DNA of 64,000 nt from Streptomyces sp. NBC_00237 (GTDB lineage: Bacteria; Actinomycetota; Actinomycetes; Streptomycetales; Streptomycetaceae): NCBI RefSeq assembly GCF_026342435.1, contig NZ_JAPEMT010000001.1, forward strand, positions 372,001 to 436,000, read 5' to 3'. A program made the position numbers and the translations under genes. Below the pieces are notes generated by a model. The model saw only the letters and a program-made list of their open reading frames with translations, was not told the origin of the DNA and did no database searches. Shown in pieces: positions 9,380 to 18,444 of the stretch; position 1 is the stretch's first letter; each line of letters opens with the position of its first letter.

Positions 9380-9538
9380 GCACTGGGTAACGTGCTTTTG
9401 ACAGGGCGTTCGCCGGGGCACCTGTCACGCCCTGTCCCGGCCGAGCCGCACCCACCCCGTGCGCGGGTACGGGATCAGGGCGAGCCGCACTGGCCTTCCG
9501 GCAGACCCCGGGGGCCGGACCGACGGAGGAGCACGCAC

Positions 9539-10714
9539 GTGACCGTGGACAGCACTGCCGCGCGTAAACCGCGCCGCAGCAGCGGAGCATCTGGAGCGGC
9601 CGCCAAGCGCGCCGGTACCAAGAAGGCCGCGACCAAGGCCCCCGACGAGCCGCAGCTGGTGCAGCTGCTGACGCCCGAGGGCGAGCGGGTCACACACCCG
9701 GACTACGAGATCGACCTGTCCGCCGACGAACTGCGCGGGCTGTACCGGGACATGGTCCTCACCCGTCGCTTCGACGCCGAGGCGACCTCGCTCCAGCGTC
9801 AGGGCGAACTGGGCCTGTGGGCTTCGCTGCTCGGCCAGGAGGCCGCGCAGATCGGCTCCGGCCGCGCCCTGCGGGACGACGACTACGTCTTCCCGACCTA
9901 CCGCGAGCACGGCGTGGCCTGGTGCCGGGGCGTCGACCCGACGAACCTGCTGGGCATGTTCCGCGGCGTGAACCACGGCGGCTGGGATCCCAACAGCAAC
10001 AACTTCCACCTGTACACGATCGTCATCGGCTCGCAGACCCTGCACGCCACCGGTTACGCCATGGGCGTCGCCAAGGACGGCGCGGACTCGGCCGTGATCG
10101 CGTACTTCGGCGACGGCGCGTCCTCGCAGGGCGACGTCGCGGAATCGTTCACCTTCTCCGCGGTCTACAACGCCCCGGTGGTCTTCTTCTGCCAGAACAA
10201 CCAATGGGCGATCTCCGAGCCCACCGAGAAGCAGATGCGGGTGCCGCTCTACCAGCGCGCCCAGGGCTTTGGCTTCCCGGGCGTCCGCGTCGACGGCAAC
10301 GACGTGCTGGCCTGTCTGGCCGTCACCAAGGCGGCCCTGGAGCGGGCCCGCCGGGGCGAAGGACCCACCCTGGTCGAGGCGTTCACCTACCGGATGGGCG
10401 CGCACACCACCACCGACGACCCGACGCGGTACCGGGCCGACGAGGAGCGCGAGGCGTGGGAGGCGAAGGACCCGATCCTGCGCGTCCGTACGTACATGGA
10501 GAAGGAAGGGCTCGCCGACGCCGCCTTCTTCGAGGAGATCGAGGCCGAGAGCGAGGCGCTCGGCAAGCGGGTGCGGGAGGCCGTGCGCTCGATGCCCGAC
10601 CCCGACACCATGGCGATCTTCGAGAACGTCTACGCGGACGGGCACGCGCTCGTCGACGAAGAGCGCGCCCAGTTCGCCGCCTACCAGGCGTCGTTCGCCG
10701 AGGAGGGCAAGTAA
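9539..10714 (+). CDS. bkdA: Branched-chain 2-oxoacid dehydrogenase E1 alpha
   Basis: A 391-residue thiamine-diphosphate-dependent E1alpha subunit that decarboxylates branched-chain 2-oxoacids from Val, Leu and Ile. The ThDP motif GDGASSQGDVAESF...NNQWAIS is clear, as are the LYRDMVLTRRFD entry and YRMGAHTTTDDPTRYR loop with the phosphorylation-loop histidine. The GTG at 9539 follows GGAGGAGC at ideal spacing. The first 40 residues are a Lys/Ala/Arg-rich tail not found in most E1alpha proteins, perhaps for complex assembly. It heads a tight E1alpha-E1beta-E2 operon. In Streptomyces the complex makes isobutyryl-, isovaleryl- and 2-methylbutyryl-CoA primers for fatty acids and polyketides. Confidence 0.95.
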   Translation: MTVDSTAARKPRRSSGASGAAAKRAGTKKAATKAPDEPQLVQLLTPEGERVTHPDYEIDLSADELRGLYRDMVLTRRFDAEATSLQRQGELGLWASLLGQEAAQIGSGRALRDDDYVFPTYREHGVAWCRGVDPTNLLGMFRGVNHGGWDPNSNNFHLYTIVIGSQTLHATGYAMGVAKDGADSAVIAYFGDGASSQGDVAESFTFSAVYNAPVVFFCQNNQWAISEPTEKQMRVPLYQRAQGFGFPGVRVDGNDVLACLAVTKAALERARRGEGPTLVEAFTYRMGAHTTTDDPTRYRADEEREAWEAKDPILRVRTYMEKEGLADAAFFEEIEAESEALGKRVREAVRSMPDPDTMAIFENVYADGHALVDEERAQFAAYQASFAEEGK

Positions 10715-10719
10715 AAGCC

Positions 10720-11700
10720 ATGGCAGTCAAGAAGCTTCCGATCGCCAAGGCGATCAACGAGTCCCTCCGCACGGCGCTGGAGAACGACCCCAAGGTCCTC
10801 ATCATGGGCGAGGACGTCGGCCAGCTCGGCGGCGTCTTCCGGGTCACCGACGGCCTGTTCAAGGACTTCGGCGAGGGCCGGGTCATCGACACCCCGCTCG
10901 CCGAGTCCGGCATCGTCGGCACGGCCATCGGTCTCGCGCTGCGCGGCTACCGGCCCGTCGTGGAGATCCAGTTCGACGGCTTCGTCTTCCCGGCGTACGA
11001 CCAGATCGTCACGCAGCTCGCGAAGATGCACGCCCGCTCGCTCGGCAAGATCAAGCTGCCCGTCGTCATCCGCATTCCGTACGGCGGCGGCATCGGCGCG
11101 GTCGAGCACCACAGCGAGTCGCCCGAGGCCCTGTTCGCGCACGTCGCGGGCCTCAAGGTCGTCTCGCCCTCCAACGCGTCCGACGCGTACTGGATGATGC
11201 AGCAGGCCATCCAGGGCGACGACCCGGTGATCTACTTCGAGCCGAAGCGGCGCTACTGGGACAAGAGCGACGTCGACTTCGACGCGATCCCCGCCCCGCT
11301 GCACAAGGCGCGGGTCGCCCGGGAGGGCACGGACCTCACGCTCGCCGCGTACGGGCCGATGGTCAAGGTCTGCCTGGAGGCGGCCGCCGCCGCTGCCGAG
11401 GAGGGCAGGTCGGTCGAGGTCGTGGACCTCCGGTCGATGTCCCCGATCGACTTCGACGCCCTCCAGACCTCGGTCGAGAAGACCCGACGCCTGGTCGTCG
11501 TGCACGAGGCTCCGGTCTTCTACGGTGCGGGCGCGGAGATCGCCGCCCGCATCACCGAGCGGTGCTTCTACCATCTGGAGGCCCCGGTGCTGAGGGTCGG
11601 CGGCTACCACGCGCCGTATCCGCCGGCCCGCCTGGAGGAGGAGTACCTGCCGGGTCTTGACCGGGTACTCGACGCCGTCGACCGCTCGCTCGCGTACTAA
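10720..11700 (+). CDS. bkdB: Branched-chain 2-oxoacid dehydrogenase E1 beta
   Basis: A 326-residue E1beta partner; it completes the ThDP active site and docks the E2 subunit. Diagnostic features are the start AINESLRTALENDPKVLIMGEDVG, the DTPLAESGIVG stretch, EIQFDGFVFPAYDQIVTQLAK and the C-terminal transketolase domain ending GGYHAPYPPARLEEEYLPG. It starts 5 bases after the E1alpha stop. Length is as expected for the family. Its ribosome site lies inside the end of E1alpha (GAGGAGGGC). Confidence 0.96.
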   Translation: MAVKKLPIAKAINESLRTALENDPKVLIMGEDVGQLGGVFRVTDGLFKDFGEGRVIDTPLAESGIVGTAIGLALRGYRPVVEIQFDGFVFPAYDQIVTQLAKMHARSLGKIKLPVVIRIPYGGGIGAVEHHSESPEALFAHVAGLKVVSPSNASDAYWMMQQAIQGDDPVIYFEPKRRYWDKSDVDFDAIPAPLHKARVAREGTDLTLAAYGPMVKVCLEAAAAAAEEGRSVEVVDLRSMSPIDFDALQTSVEKTRRLVVVHEAPVFYGAGAEIAARITERCFYHLEAPVLRVGGYHAPYPPARLEEEYLPGLDRVLDAVDRSLAY

Positions 11701-11712
11701 GGGGCCGACCAG

Positions 11713-13191
11713 ATGACTACGACTGACACTTCTGCTCGCTACCGCGAGTTCAAGCTGCCCGACGTGGGCGAGGGCCTCACCGAGGCCGAGATCCTCAAGT
11801 GGTACGTCCAGCCCGGTGACACCGTCACCGACGGCCAGGTCGTGTGCGAGATCGAGACCGCGAAGGCGGCCGTCGAACTGCCCATCCCGTACGACGGCGT
11901 GGTGCACGAGCTGCGCTTCGAGGAGGGCGTGACCGTCGACGTCGGCACGCCGATCATCACGGTCGACGTGGCGCCGGGAACGGCTGCGCCGGAGGCCCCT
12001 GTCGCCGCTCCTGCGCCTGCCCCTGTGCCTGTCACGGAGCCGGAGGAGGACAAGGCGCCCGAGGGCCGCCAGCCCGTCCTGGTCGGCTACGGCGTCTCCG
12101 AGTCCTCCACTAAGCGTCGCGCCCGCAAGACGGACGGCCCGGCCCCGGAGAAGGCGGCCTACTCCGCCGCTGTCCAGGCCGAGTTGAACGGCACGTCGGC
12201 GTCGGCCGTCGAAGAGCTCGCGCGGCCGCTCGCCAAGCCGCCGGTGCGCAAGCTGGCGAAGGACCTCGGGATCGACCTGGCGACGGTCACGCCGACGGGT
12301 GCCAACGGCGTCATCACGCGTGAGGACGTGCATGCGGCGGCTTCGGGTGCCGTCGATGTTTCACGTGAAACGGCCGGAGTCCCGGGGGCTGTCTCCCGGG
12401 AAGACGCAGCACGTGAAGCAATCGACGACGTGGATGCTCCCGGTACCGCGACGGCGTTCGTCGGGATCGATACGGATGCGCCCCTCGCATCCCGCGAAAA
12501 GATCATCCCGATCAAGGGTGTCCGCAAGGCCATCGCTGCGGCCATGGTCAAGAGTGCCTTCTCCGCCCCGCACGTCACCGAGTTCATCACCCTCGACGTG
12601 ACGCGCACGATGAAGCTGGTGGAGGAGCTCAAGGCGGACAAGGACATGGCGGGGCTGCGGGTGAACCCGCTCCTCATCATCGCCAAGGCACTCCTCGTCG
12701 CGATCAAGCGCAACCCGGGCGTCAACGCCACCTGGGACGAGGCGAACCAGGTGATCGTGCAGAAGGAGTACGTGAACCTTGGCATCGCCGCGGCCACCCC
12801 GCGCGGTCTGATCGTCCCGAACATCAAGGACGCTCACGCCAAGACGCTGCCCGAACTGGCGTCCGCCCTGGGTGACTTGGTCTCCGTGGCCCGTGAGGGC
12901 AAGACCTCTCCTGCGGCCATGCAGGGCGGCACGGTGACCATCACCAACGTCGGCGTCTTCGGTGTCGACACCGGCACCCCGATCATCAACCCGGGCGAGT
13001 CCGCGATCCTCGCGGTCGGCGCGATCAAGCTCCAGCCCTGGGTCCACAAGGGCAAGGTCAAGGCCCGCCAGGTCACCACCCTGGCGCTCTCCTTCGACCA
13101 CCGCCTGGTCGACGGCGAGTTGGGGTCGAAGGTCCTGGCCGACACGGCGGCGATCCTGGAGAACCCGAAGCGCCTGATCACCTGGGCGTAA
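11713..13191 (+). CDS. bkdC: Branched-chain 2-oxoacid dehydrogenase E2 (dihydrolipoamide acyltransferase)
   Basis: A 492-residue E2 core. The N-terminal lipoyl domain (about residues 8-85) carries the lipoylation motif IETAKAAVE. An Ala/Pro linker leads to the peripheral-subunit-binding domain (PVRKLAKDLGIDLATVTPTGANGVITREDV, about 175-207). A second linker (about 210-250) is followed by the catalytic domain ending with the active-site LSFDHRLVDGEL. The second linker contains VSRET, encoded by an in-frame parS, then VSREDAARE from a parS-associated 48-bp repeat also found upstream of aspS. Insertion into a flexible linker would be tolerated. A strong terminator follows; no E3 gene is in the window. 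Confidence 0.96.
   Translation: MTTTDTSARYREFKLPDVGEGLTEAEILKWYVQPGDTVTDGQVVCEIETAKAAVELPIPYDGVVHELRFEEGVTVDVGTPIITVDVAPGTAAPEAPVAAPAPAPVPVTEPEEDKAPEGRQPVLVGYGVSESSTKRRARKTDGPAPEKAAYSAAVQAELNGTSASAVEELARPLAKPPVRKLAKDLGIDLATVTPTGANGVITREDVHAAASGAVDVSRETAGVPGAVSREDAAREAIDDVDAPGTATAFVGIDTDAPLASREKIIPIKGVRKAIAAAMVKSAFSAPHVTEFITLDVTRTMKLVEELKADKDMAGLRVNPLLIIAKALLVAIKRNPGVNATWDEANQVIVQKEYVNLGIAAATPRGLIVPNIKDAHAKTLPELASALGDLVSVAREGKTSPAAMQGGTVTITNVGVFGVDTGTPIINPGESAILAVGAIKLQPWVHKGKVKARQVTTLALSFDHRLVDGELGSKVLADTAAILENPKRLITWA
12358..12371. other. parS (in-frame inside bkdC)
   Basis: Exact GTTTCACGTGAAAC, read in-frame as VSRET in the interdomain linker of the E2 protein. Confidence 0.9.
12372..12419. 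repeat. parS-associated 48-bp repeat, copy in bkdC
   Basis: The 48 bases directly after the parS align without gaps to 40974-41021 upstream of aspS, 39 of 48 bases being the same. Each copy contains a CCCGGG-flanked hairpin and ends in a half-parS (CACGTGAAGC here). In this gene the copy is translated. Confidence 0.75.
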
Positions 13192-13204
13192 GCAGCCAGG
13201 AGGG

Positions 13205-13234
13205 GGCCCGTCCGCGATGCGGACGGGCCTTTCT
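13205..13234 (+). terminator. Rho-independent terminator of the bkd operon
   Basis: Perfect 11-bp stem GGCCCGTCCGC / GCGGACGGGCC with a 3-base loop, followed by TTTCT, 14 bases after the E2 stop. Confidence 0.85.
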
Positions 13235-13265
13235 CGTGTACGCCTGTTGTATCTATGCTGTGCGC

Positions 13266-13907
13266 ATGTCTGCCGCACCCCCCGCCGCCGAACGCGTCTA
13301 CGACCACATCAAGAGGGGGGTGCTCGACCGCAGCTACGAGGGCGGGACCCTCCTCACCGAGGGCCATCTCGCCGAAGCCGTGGGGGTGTCCCGGACCCCG
13401 GTCCGCGAGGCGCTGCTGCGGCTGGAGGTCGAGGGGCTGATCAAGCTCTACCCGAAGAAGGGCGCCCTGGTCCTCGCGGTCTCCGCGCAGGAGATCGCTG
13501 ACGTGGTCGAGACCCGCCTGCTGGTCGAGGAGTTCGCGGTGCGCAAGGCCGTACCGGCGTCGCCCCGGCTGATCGCCCGGCTCGAAGGTCTGCTCGCCGA
13601 GCAGAAGCACCGGGCGCTCGCGGGCGACCTGGCGGAGGTCGCCGTCACCGACCGCTGCTTCCACGCCGAGATCGTCCGCAACGCCGGGAACCAGATCCTC
13701 TCCCGCCTCTACGACCAGATGCGCGACCGGCAGCTGCGGATGGGCGTCGCGGTGATGGAGGCACACCCGGACCGCATCGCCCTCAACATCACCGAGCACG
13801 CCGAACTGCTCGACGCCCTCAAGGCGGGGGACGCGGAGGCCGCAGCCGGGTGCGTACGCCGCCACGTCAGCCGCGTGAAGATCCTGGTCAGGGGGGACGA
13901 CCGATGA
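13266..13907 (+). CDS. GntR-family regulator, FCD subgroup
   Basis: A 213-residue regulator. The N-terminal winged helix (VYDHIKRGVLDRSYEGGTLLTEGHLAEAVGVSRTPVREALLRLEVEGLIKLYPKKGALV) is classic FadR-like GntR; the C-terminal FCD domain (about residues 85-205) keeps the metal-binding pattern of D/H residues (TDRCFHAEI, ITEHAELLDALKAGD). The ATG at 13266 lacks a ribosome site and follows a TATGCT box closely, so it may be leaderless. It overlaps the MFS gene by 4 bases (ATGA). FCD regulators usually bind organic acids, so it probably controls the adjacent transporter in response to its substrate. Confidence 0.92.
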   Translation: MSAAPPAAERVYDHIKRGVLDRSYEGGTLLTEGHLAEAVGVSRTPVREALLRLEVEGLIKLYPKKGALVLAVSAQEIADVVETRLLVEEFAVRKAVPASPRLIARLEGLLAEQKHRALAGDLAEVAVTDRCFHAEIVRNAGNQILSRLYDQMRDRQLRMGVAVMEAHPDRIALNITEHAELLDALKAGDAEAAAGCVRRHVSRVKILVRGDDR

Positions 13908-15205
13908 AGCCCGCAGTGCAGCCCCTGCACGGCGATCCTCCCGGCGGCCGCAGGGCCATGGCCGTCTGGTCGATCGGCGTCACCGTCTACTTCGTCGCCG
14001 TCATCTTCCGCACCAGCCTGGGCGTCGCGGGTCTGGACGCTGCCGACCGCTTCCACGTCAACGCCTCCGCCCTGTCCACCTTCTCCATACTCCAGCTCCT
14101 CGTGTACGCGGGCATGCAGATACCCGTCGGCCTGCTGGTCGACCGGCTCGGCACCAAGAAGGTGCTGGCCATCGGCGCGGTGCTGTTCACGCTCGGCCAG
14201 GTGGGCTTCGCGCTCTCGCCGACGTACGGCATGGCACTGCTCTCCCGCGCGCTGCTCGGCTGCGGCGACGCGATGACGTTCATCAGCGTGCTGCGGCTCG
14301 GTACCCGTTGGTTCCCTGCCCGGCGCGGACCGATGATCGCGCAGGTCGCCGCCTTGTTCGGGATGGCGGGCAACCTCGTCTCGACGCTGGTGATCGCGCG
14401 GGCGCTGCACGGGTACGGCTGGACGGTGACGTTCGTCGGCAGCGCGGCGGCCGGTGCGGTGGTCCTCGTGCTGACGCTGCTCTTCCTGAAGGACCACCCC
14501 GAGGGGCACGAGCCGCCGCCCGTCCAGAAGGCGGGACCCTCCTTCGTACGCGAGCAGATCGCAGCCGCGTGGCGCGAGCCCGGCACACGGCTGGGGATGT
14601 GGGTGCACTTCACGACGCAGTTCCCGGCGATGGTCTTCCTGCTGCTGTGGGGCATGCCGTTCCTGGTGGAGGCACAGGGCATGTCGCGGGCGGCGGCCGG
14701 TGAGCTGTTGACGCTGGTGGTGCTCTCCAACATGGCGATCGGGCTCGTGTACGGGCAGGTCATCGGCCGGCATCACGCGGCGCGGGTGCCGCTGGCGCTC
14801 GGCACGGTGGCGGCGACCGCGCTGTTGTGGGGCGCGACGATCGCGTACCCCGGGGAGCACGTGCCGATGTGGCTGCTGATCACGCTGTGCGTGGTGCTCG
14901 GGGCGTGCGGACCCGCCTCGATGATCGGTTTCGACTTCGCGCGGCCCGCGAATCCGCCGGAGCGTCAGGGTACTGCCTCGGGCATCGTGAACATGGGCGG
15001 CTTCATCGCCTCCATGACCACCCTGCTCGCGGTGGGCGTGCTGCTGGACGCGACCGGCGACAACTACCGGATCGCGTTCGCCTCGGTGTTCGTTCTCCAG
15101 GCGGTGGGGCTGACCCAGATCCTGCGGCTGCGCACGCGGACGGCGCGGCGCGAGCGGGAGCACCTTGTGGCGAGCAGAGTGGAGGCCGTGCACGTACCCG
15201 CATAG
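13904..15205 (+). CDS. MFS transporter (metabolite:H+ symporter type)
   Basis: A 433-residue membrane protein with about 12 hydrophobic helices. The first helix region reads WSIGVTVYFVAVIFRTSLGVAGLDA, and the MFS loop-2 motif is present as GLLVDRLGTKKVLAIGA. Length and the two six-helix halves divided by a charged loop (near residue 205, KDHPEGHEPPP) fit the major facilitator superfamily, in a subgroup near NarK/glucarate transporters. It is translationally coupled to the FCD-GntR regulator, which suggests import of an organic acid or amino-acid derivative. The substrate is unknown. Confidence 0.88.
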   Translation: MKPAVQPLHGDPPGGRRAMAVWSIGVTVYFVAVIFRTSLGVAGLDAADRFHVNASALSTFSILQLLVYAGMQIPVGLLVDRLGTKKVLAIGAVLFTLGQVGFALSPTYGMALLSRALLGCGDAMTFISVLRLGTRWFPARRGPMIAQVAALFGMAGNLVSTLVIARALHGYGWTVTFVGSAAAGAVVLVLTLLFLKDHPEGHEPPPVQKAGPSFVREQIAAAWREPGTRLGMWVHFTTQFPAMVFLLLWGMPFLVEAQGMSRAAAGELLTLVVLSNMAIGLVYGQVIGRHHAARVPLALGTVAATALLWGATIAYPGEHVPMWLLITLCVVLGACGPASMIGFDFARPANPPERQGTASGIVNMGGFIASMTTLLAVGVLLDATGDNYRIAFASVFVLQAVGLTQILRLRTRTARREREHLVASRVEAVHVPA

Positions 15206-15254
15206 CCGTACACGTCTCTGACCAGCACCCCGCCGAGCCCTGTGGCGCGCGAAC

Positions 15255-15268
15255 GTTTCACGTGAAAC
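15255..15268. other. parS in convergent intergenic region
   Basis: Exact GTTTCACGTGAAAC, extended to a perfect 18-bp palindrome (15253-15270). It lies between the stops of the MFS gene and the DinB-like gene. Confidence 0.9.
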
Positions 15269-15274
15269 GTCGTC

Positions 15275-15294
15275 ACGCCCGTTGCTGCGGGCGT
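15275..15294. terminator. Hairpin between convergent genes
   Basis: ACGCCCG-TTGCTG-CGGGCGT, 7-bp stem, directly beside the parS palindrome and 3 bases from the stop of the minus-strand gene; no T-run. Confidence 0.5.
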
Positions 15295-15296
15295 CG

Positions 15297-16127
15297 CTAC
15301 GGCGTGACCGCGAAGTTCCGCAGGATCGCTTCGGCCAGGTCCTCGTCGCCCTCGATCTTGATCAGGTCGGCCACCGAGCCGTACCGCACGCGACCGCAGG
15401 CGAGCCGGTAGTAGGTCTCCCAGTCCAGGGCGATCGTCACGAGCGGGCCGAGCGAGGGGGTTCCGTCGATGGTGCCGTGGCCCTGAGCGTCGATGCGGAC
15501 CGTGCGCAGGAACTCGACCGGGCCGTGCACGTCGAAGACGACCGCCGAGTTCGGGGGCGCTCCGGCTTCCTTGGCGACGACCTTCGGCAGCGACTGCAGC
15601 AGCAGGTCACGGGTGACGTAGGCGCCCGGGGAGTCCAGGTTGCCTGGCTGGTGGAAGGTGGTGCGCAGGTCCTGTTCGTGCACCCACAGGTCGAACGCAC
15701 GCATCCGCAGGGCGAGTTCGATGGTCTGCTCGCGCCCGCCGAGGGGAGAGCGGATCACGGTGTCGGGGGAGCGGGTCTCGTTCCGCATCTGCCGGTTGCG
15801 GCGGATGATCGTGTACTCCAGCTCCGAGGTCATCTCGGGCGCCGTGTGGTGGCGGCGGACGTCGACCTGGACCTCTATGTAGCGGGCCAGGTCGGACGTC
15901 AGGTGGGTCAGGTCGCTGGGCAGCGTGTGGATCGGGCGGGGGTCGCCCAGCATCTCGCACTCCATGCCGATGACATGGGAGACGAGGTCGCGCACGGACC
16001 AGCGCGGGCACGGGGTGCGGCGGTTCCACTCGCCCTCGACGAGCGGCTTCACCAGCTCGGATATCGCCTCTATGGAGTGGGTCCAGGCGTCGGCGTAGGT
16101 CTGCAGGGCGGGATGGTGGACGGTCAC
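15297..16127 (-). CDS. Maleylpyruvate isomerase/DinB-like family protein (mycothiol-dependent type)
   Basis: A 276-residue protein of the actinobacterial family with a four-helix DinB-like N-terminal domain (metal ligand His in WSVRDLVSHVIG and a second His in LWVHEQDLR) and a C-terminal SCP2-like region (VVFDVHGPVEFLRTVRI... to the end). Members such as maleylpyruvate isomerase use mycothiol, the Streptomyces thiol, but most are uncharacterised. The GTG at 16127 is preceded by GAGGGG. It is transcribed toward the MFS gene. Enzymatic activity is plausible but the substrate is not deducible. Confidence 0.85.
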   Translation of the reverse strand: MTVHHPALQTYADAWTHSIEAISELVKPLVEGEWNRRTPCPRWSVRDLVSHVIGMECEMLGDPRPIHTLPSDLTHLTSDLARYIEVQVDVRRHHTAPEMTSELEYTIIRRNRQMRNETRSPDTVIRSPLGGREQTIELALRMRAFDLWVHEQDLRTTFHQPGNLDSPGAYVTRDLLLQSLPKVVAKEAGAPPNSAVVFDVHGPVEFLRTVRIDAQGHGTIDGTPSLGPLVTIALDWETYYRLACGRVRYGSVADLIKIEGDEDLAEAILRNFAVTP

Positions 16128-16328
16128 GGGACCCCTCGGGCGGTTCAGTGGCGGCGGCGCGGACGGTGCGGCTGGGTTGCCGTGCGTGCGTGCGGGCAGG
16201 TGCGGTCTGGTGCGTTCTGGGTGGCGGCCTTGGACGCTAAGTTACGCTGCCCGGAGGCACCCCGGCAGTGCTTTCGTGTGACGATCGTAGGCCCGTGTTG
16301 ACGGCTTGAATGCCAGGACGGTGGTAGT

Positions 16329-17123
16329 GTGCGCGCCTCTCTGCTCCAGATCGACGTAAATAACGATGAATCGGTCAATTCCCGTCGGGAGAGGGTCGCT
16401 TCACTGGTGAGGGCGCAGCAGGACAGCGACCTCGTGGTGCTGCCCGAGCTCTGGCCGACGGGTGCGTGGGCGTACGAGAGTTTCGCCGAGGAGGCGGAGC
16501 CGCTGGAGGGCCCCACGTACGAGGTGATGGCGAAGGCCGCGCGGGACGCCGGGGTCTGGCTGCACGCCGGTTCGTTCGTGGAGCGTGACCCTGAGGGCCC
16601 TCTCTTCAACACCTCGCTCGTCTTCTCCCCTGACGGTGAACTCGCCGCCGCGTACCGGAAGATCCACCGGTTCGGCTTCGACGAGGGCGAGGCCGCTCTG
16701 ATGGCCCCGGGCGGCGAGCTGGTCTCCGTACGCACTCCCGATCTGCACCTGGGCCTGGCGACCTGTTACGACCTGCGCTTCCCCGAGCTGTTCCGGGGGC
16801 TCGTCGACGCCGGGGCCACCACCTTCGTGATCCCCGCGGGCTGGCCCGCCCGTCGGCGTGGGCACTGGACGCTGCTGGCCCGCGCCCGTGCCGTCGAGAA
16901 CCAGGCGTACGTCCTGGCCTGCGGCACCGCGGGCACGCACGGCGGCGTCGAGCAGGCCGGGTACAGCATCGTGGTCGACCCGTGGGGCGAGGTGCTGGCC
17001 GAGGCGGGACCCGGTGAAGAGGTGCTGACCGTGGAGCTGGACCCGGAGCGGCCCGCGGCCACCAGGGAGCAGTTCCCGGCCCTGAAGGACCGGCTTCTGG
17101 GGCTTGCCGCGCCGCGCCGTTGA
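16329..17123 (+). CDS. Carbon-nitrogen hydrolase (nitrilase superfamily)
   Basis: A 264-residue amidohydrolase. The Glu-Lys-Cys triad is visible: Glu in VVLPELWPTGAW, Lys in AAYRKIHRFGFDEGE, and Cys in LGLATCYDLRFPELFR. The C-terminal VVDPWGEVLAEAGPGEE motif is typical. Such proteins hydrolyse small amides, for example omega-amides or deaminated thiols (Nit1/YafV group). The GTG start is backed by AGGACGG 8 bases upstream. It stands alone, diverging from the DinB-like gene across 200 bases. Confidence 0.93.
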   Translation: MRASLLQIDVNNDESVNSRRERVASLVRAQQDSDLVVLPELWPTGAWAYESFAEEAEPLEGPTYEVMAKAARDAGVWLHAGSFVERDPEGPLFNTSLVFSPDGELAAAYRKIHRFGFDEGEAALMAPGGELVSVRTPDLHLGLATCYDLRFPELFRGLVDAGATTFVIPAGWPARRRGHWTLLARARAVENQAYVLACGTAGTHGGVEQAGYSIVVDPWGEVLAEAGPGEEVLTVELDPERPAATREQFPALKDRLLGLAAPRR

Positions 17124-17209
17124 GCTGCCTCTCGGGCGAGTGACGGCTCTGCGGCAGGCGGTGGTCGGCGGGTCAGGACGTTCCCGGGCCGTCCGGGAGG
17201 TGCCGCGGG

Positions 17210-17704
17210 TCAGTCGTCGTCCCGCTCCTTCTCCGCCATTCGGATCACGCACACCGCGACGGCGATGAGCAGGGCCGCATCCGCGTCCTCCCGTACGACG
17301 TTGACCGCGTACGTCTCCCGCATCCGGAACCACTTGCGGGAGATGTGCGCCAGGAGTTCGCCGTCGTACTCCACGGCGAACTCCCGGTCCAGCACGCGCC
17401 CGCTGACGTCCAGCTCGGTGCCTTCGTTCAGTGTCACCCGGTAGTGGTTGCGGATCAGCGACAGGCGCTTCTTCCTGACGGTCGCGAGGCTCTCCCCGTC
17501 CCGCTCCAGCGTCATGGCGTCCCGCCAGCTGAGCATCTTCTCCTTGAGGGTGATCAGCACCCGGCCGTGCGGGTCCTTGATCTCCAGGGTGTCCCGGAGC
17601 CGGAGCGCCTTGCCGTCGACGAGGAAGGCGTGCCGCCCGTGCTCGTCCTCGATCCAGTAGTCGTCACCGATGGCGAAGAGCTTGTCGCGTACGAGGTATT
17701 TCAT
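17210..17704 (-). CDS. LURP-one-related (Tubby-like) family protein
   Basis: A 164-residue protein of the LURP-one-related family (beta-barrel resembling Tubby). It starts MKYLVRDKLFAIGDDYWIEDEHG, then repeats of strand motifs with DxHGR (IKDPHGRVLITLKEKML), and ends with a hydrophobic central helix, VNVVREDADAALLIAVAVCVI, as expected of the barrel core. No enzymatic residues are known for the family; membrane association is suspected for Tubby-like proteins. It precedes the F420-type oxidoreductase on the opposite end of the same strand with a 31-base gap to that gene's stop. Confidence 0.9.
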   Translation of the reverse strand: MKYLVRDKLFAIGDDYWIEDEHGRHAFLVDGKALRLRDTLEIKDPHGRVLITLKEKMLSWRDAMTLERDGESLATVRKKRLSLIRNHYRVTLNEGTELDVSGRVLDREFAVEYDGELLAHISRKWFRMRETYAVNVVREDADAALLIAVAVCVIRMAEKERDDD

Positions 17705-17735
17705 GCCATGACGGATACCCGTCCCCGCACCGGAG

Positions 17736-18356
17736 TCACGTGCGCGGCCGTACGACCTTGATGTTGAAGCCGAAGTCGCCGGTGCTGGTGGCGATCGCGA
17801 TGAACAGCAGCGCGTAGTGCTCCTGGCCGCGCGCGGTCCGTATCCCGCCGAGGTCGAGGTGGGAGGACTCCGGCCAGCCGAGGTCGACGAGCAGCCGCCC
17901 GACGGCTGCCTTCGCGGCCGGGCCCTCGCCCGACAGGAACACGTTGCTCGCTCCTTCGAGGGCCTCGGGGGCGGTCATCGCCGTCGAGTCCATCGTGCAG
18001 AGCGACTTCACGACGTGTGTCCGCGGGAACTCCTCCTGGATCAGCTCCCCGAGGCTCGCCACCGGGTGGTCGAGCGTCCAGTCCTCCCGGAATCCGATCG
18101 CGATGTCCAGCAGCACCTTGCCCGCGAGGGCGTCGGCACCGATCCGGTGGAGGAGGGGGACGGACCCCGCCCCGGGGGTCGCGTTGACGAGTAAGTCACC
18201 GTGCGAAGCGGCTTCCGCGAGGCCGACGACGGTGTGGTCGAGGTCCTTCCGTTCGTCCGGGGTGCGTGAACCCAGTACCACGTCATGTCCTGCGCGGGAC
18301 AGGCCAGTTGCTACGGCCCGTGCCACATTTCCCGTTCCGAGGATTCCTATGCGCAT
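17736..18356 (-). CDS. NADP/F420-dependent oxidoreductase-like Rossmann protein
   Basis: A 206-residue single-domain protein. The N-terminal dinucleotide loop MRIGILGTGNVARAVATGLSRAG and the following VVLGSRTPD (Ser-Arg recognises the NADP phosphate) mark the F420H2:NADP oxidoreductase/ProC-like group. A conserved LLDIAIGF and the VVKSLCTMDSTAM stretch are also family features. It lacks the long C-terminal dimerisation part of ProC. It forms a probable two-gene unit with the LURP-like protein downstream. Whether it uses F420 or another substrate cannot be read directly. Confidence 0.85.
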   Translation of the reverse strand: MRIGILGTGNVARAVATGLSRAGHDVVLGSRTPDERKDLDHTVVGLAEAASHGDLLVNATPGAGSVPLLHRIGADALAGKVLLDIAIGFREDWTLDHPVASLGELIQEEFPRTHVVKSLCTMDSTAMTAPEALEGASNVFLSGEGPAAKAAVGRLLVDLGWPESSHLDLGGIRTARGQEHYALLFIAIATSTGDFGFNIKVVRPRT

Positions 18357-18444
18357 ACGGCGAACCTAGGCGCGGCCGACCGGGTGGGCATCGGTCGCAA
18401 GGGCCGGGGGCGCTGGACCTTTCGCCGTAGTCCGGTCGACCTGT

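Noticed and set aside
13236..13265. Upstream extension of the FCD-GntR protein (MYACCIYAVR)
   Set aside because: Cys/Tyr-rich leader is not part of the GntR fold; the ATG at 13266 fits the family start.
17734..17745. CACGTG at this and similar places (9536, 18970, 51910) as parS
   Set aside because: Only the central hexamer is present; the flanking GTTT/AAAC halves are missing.
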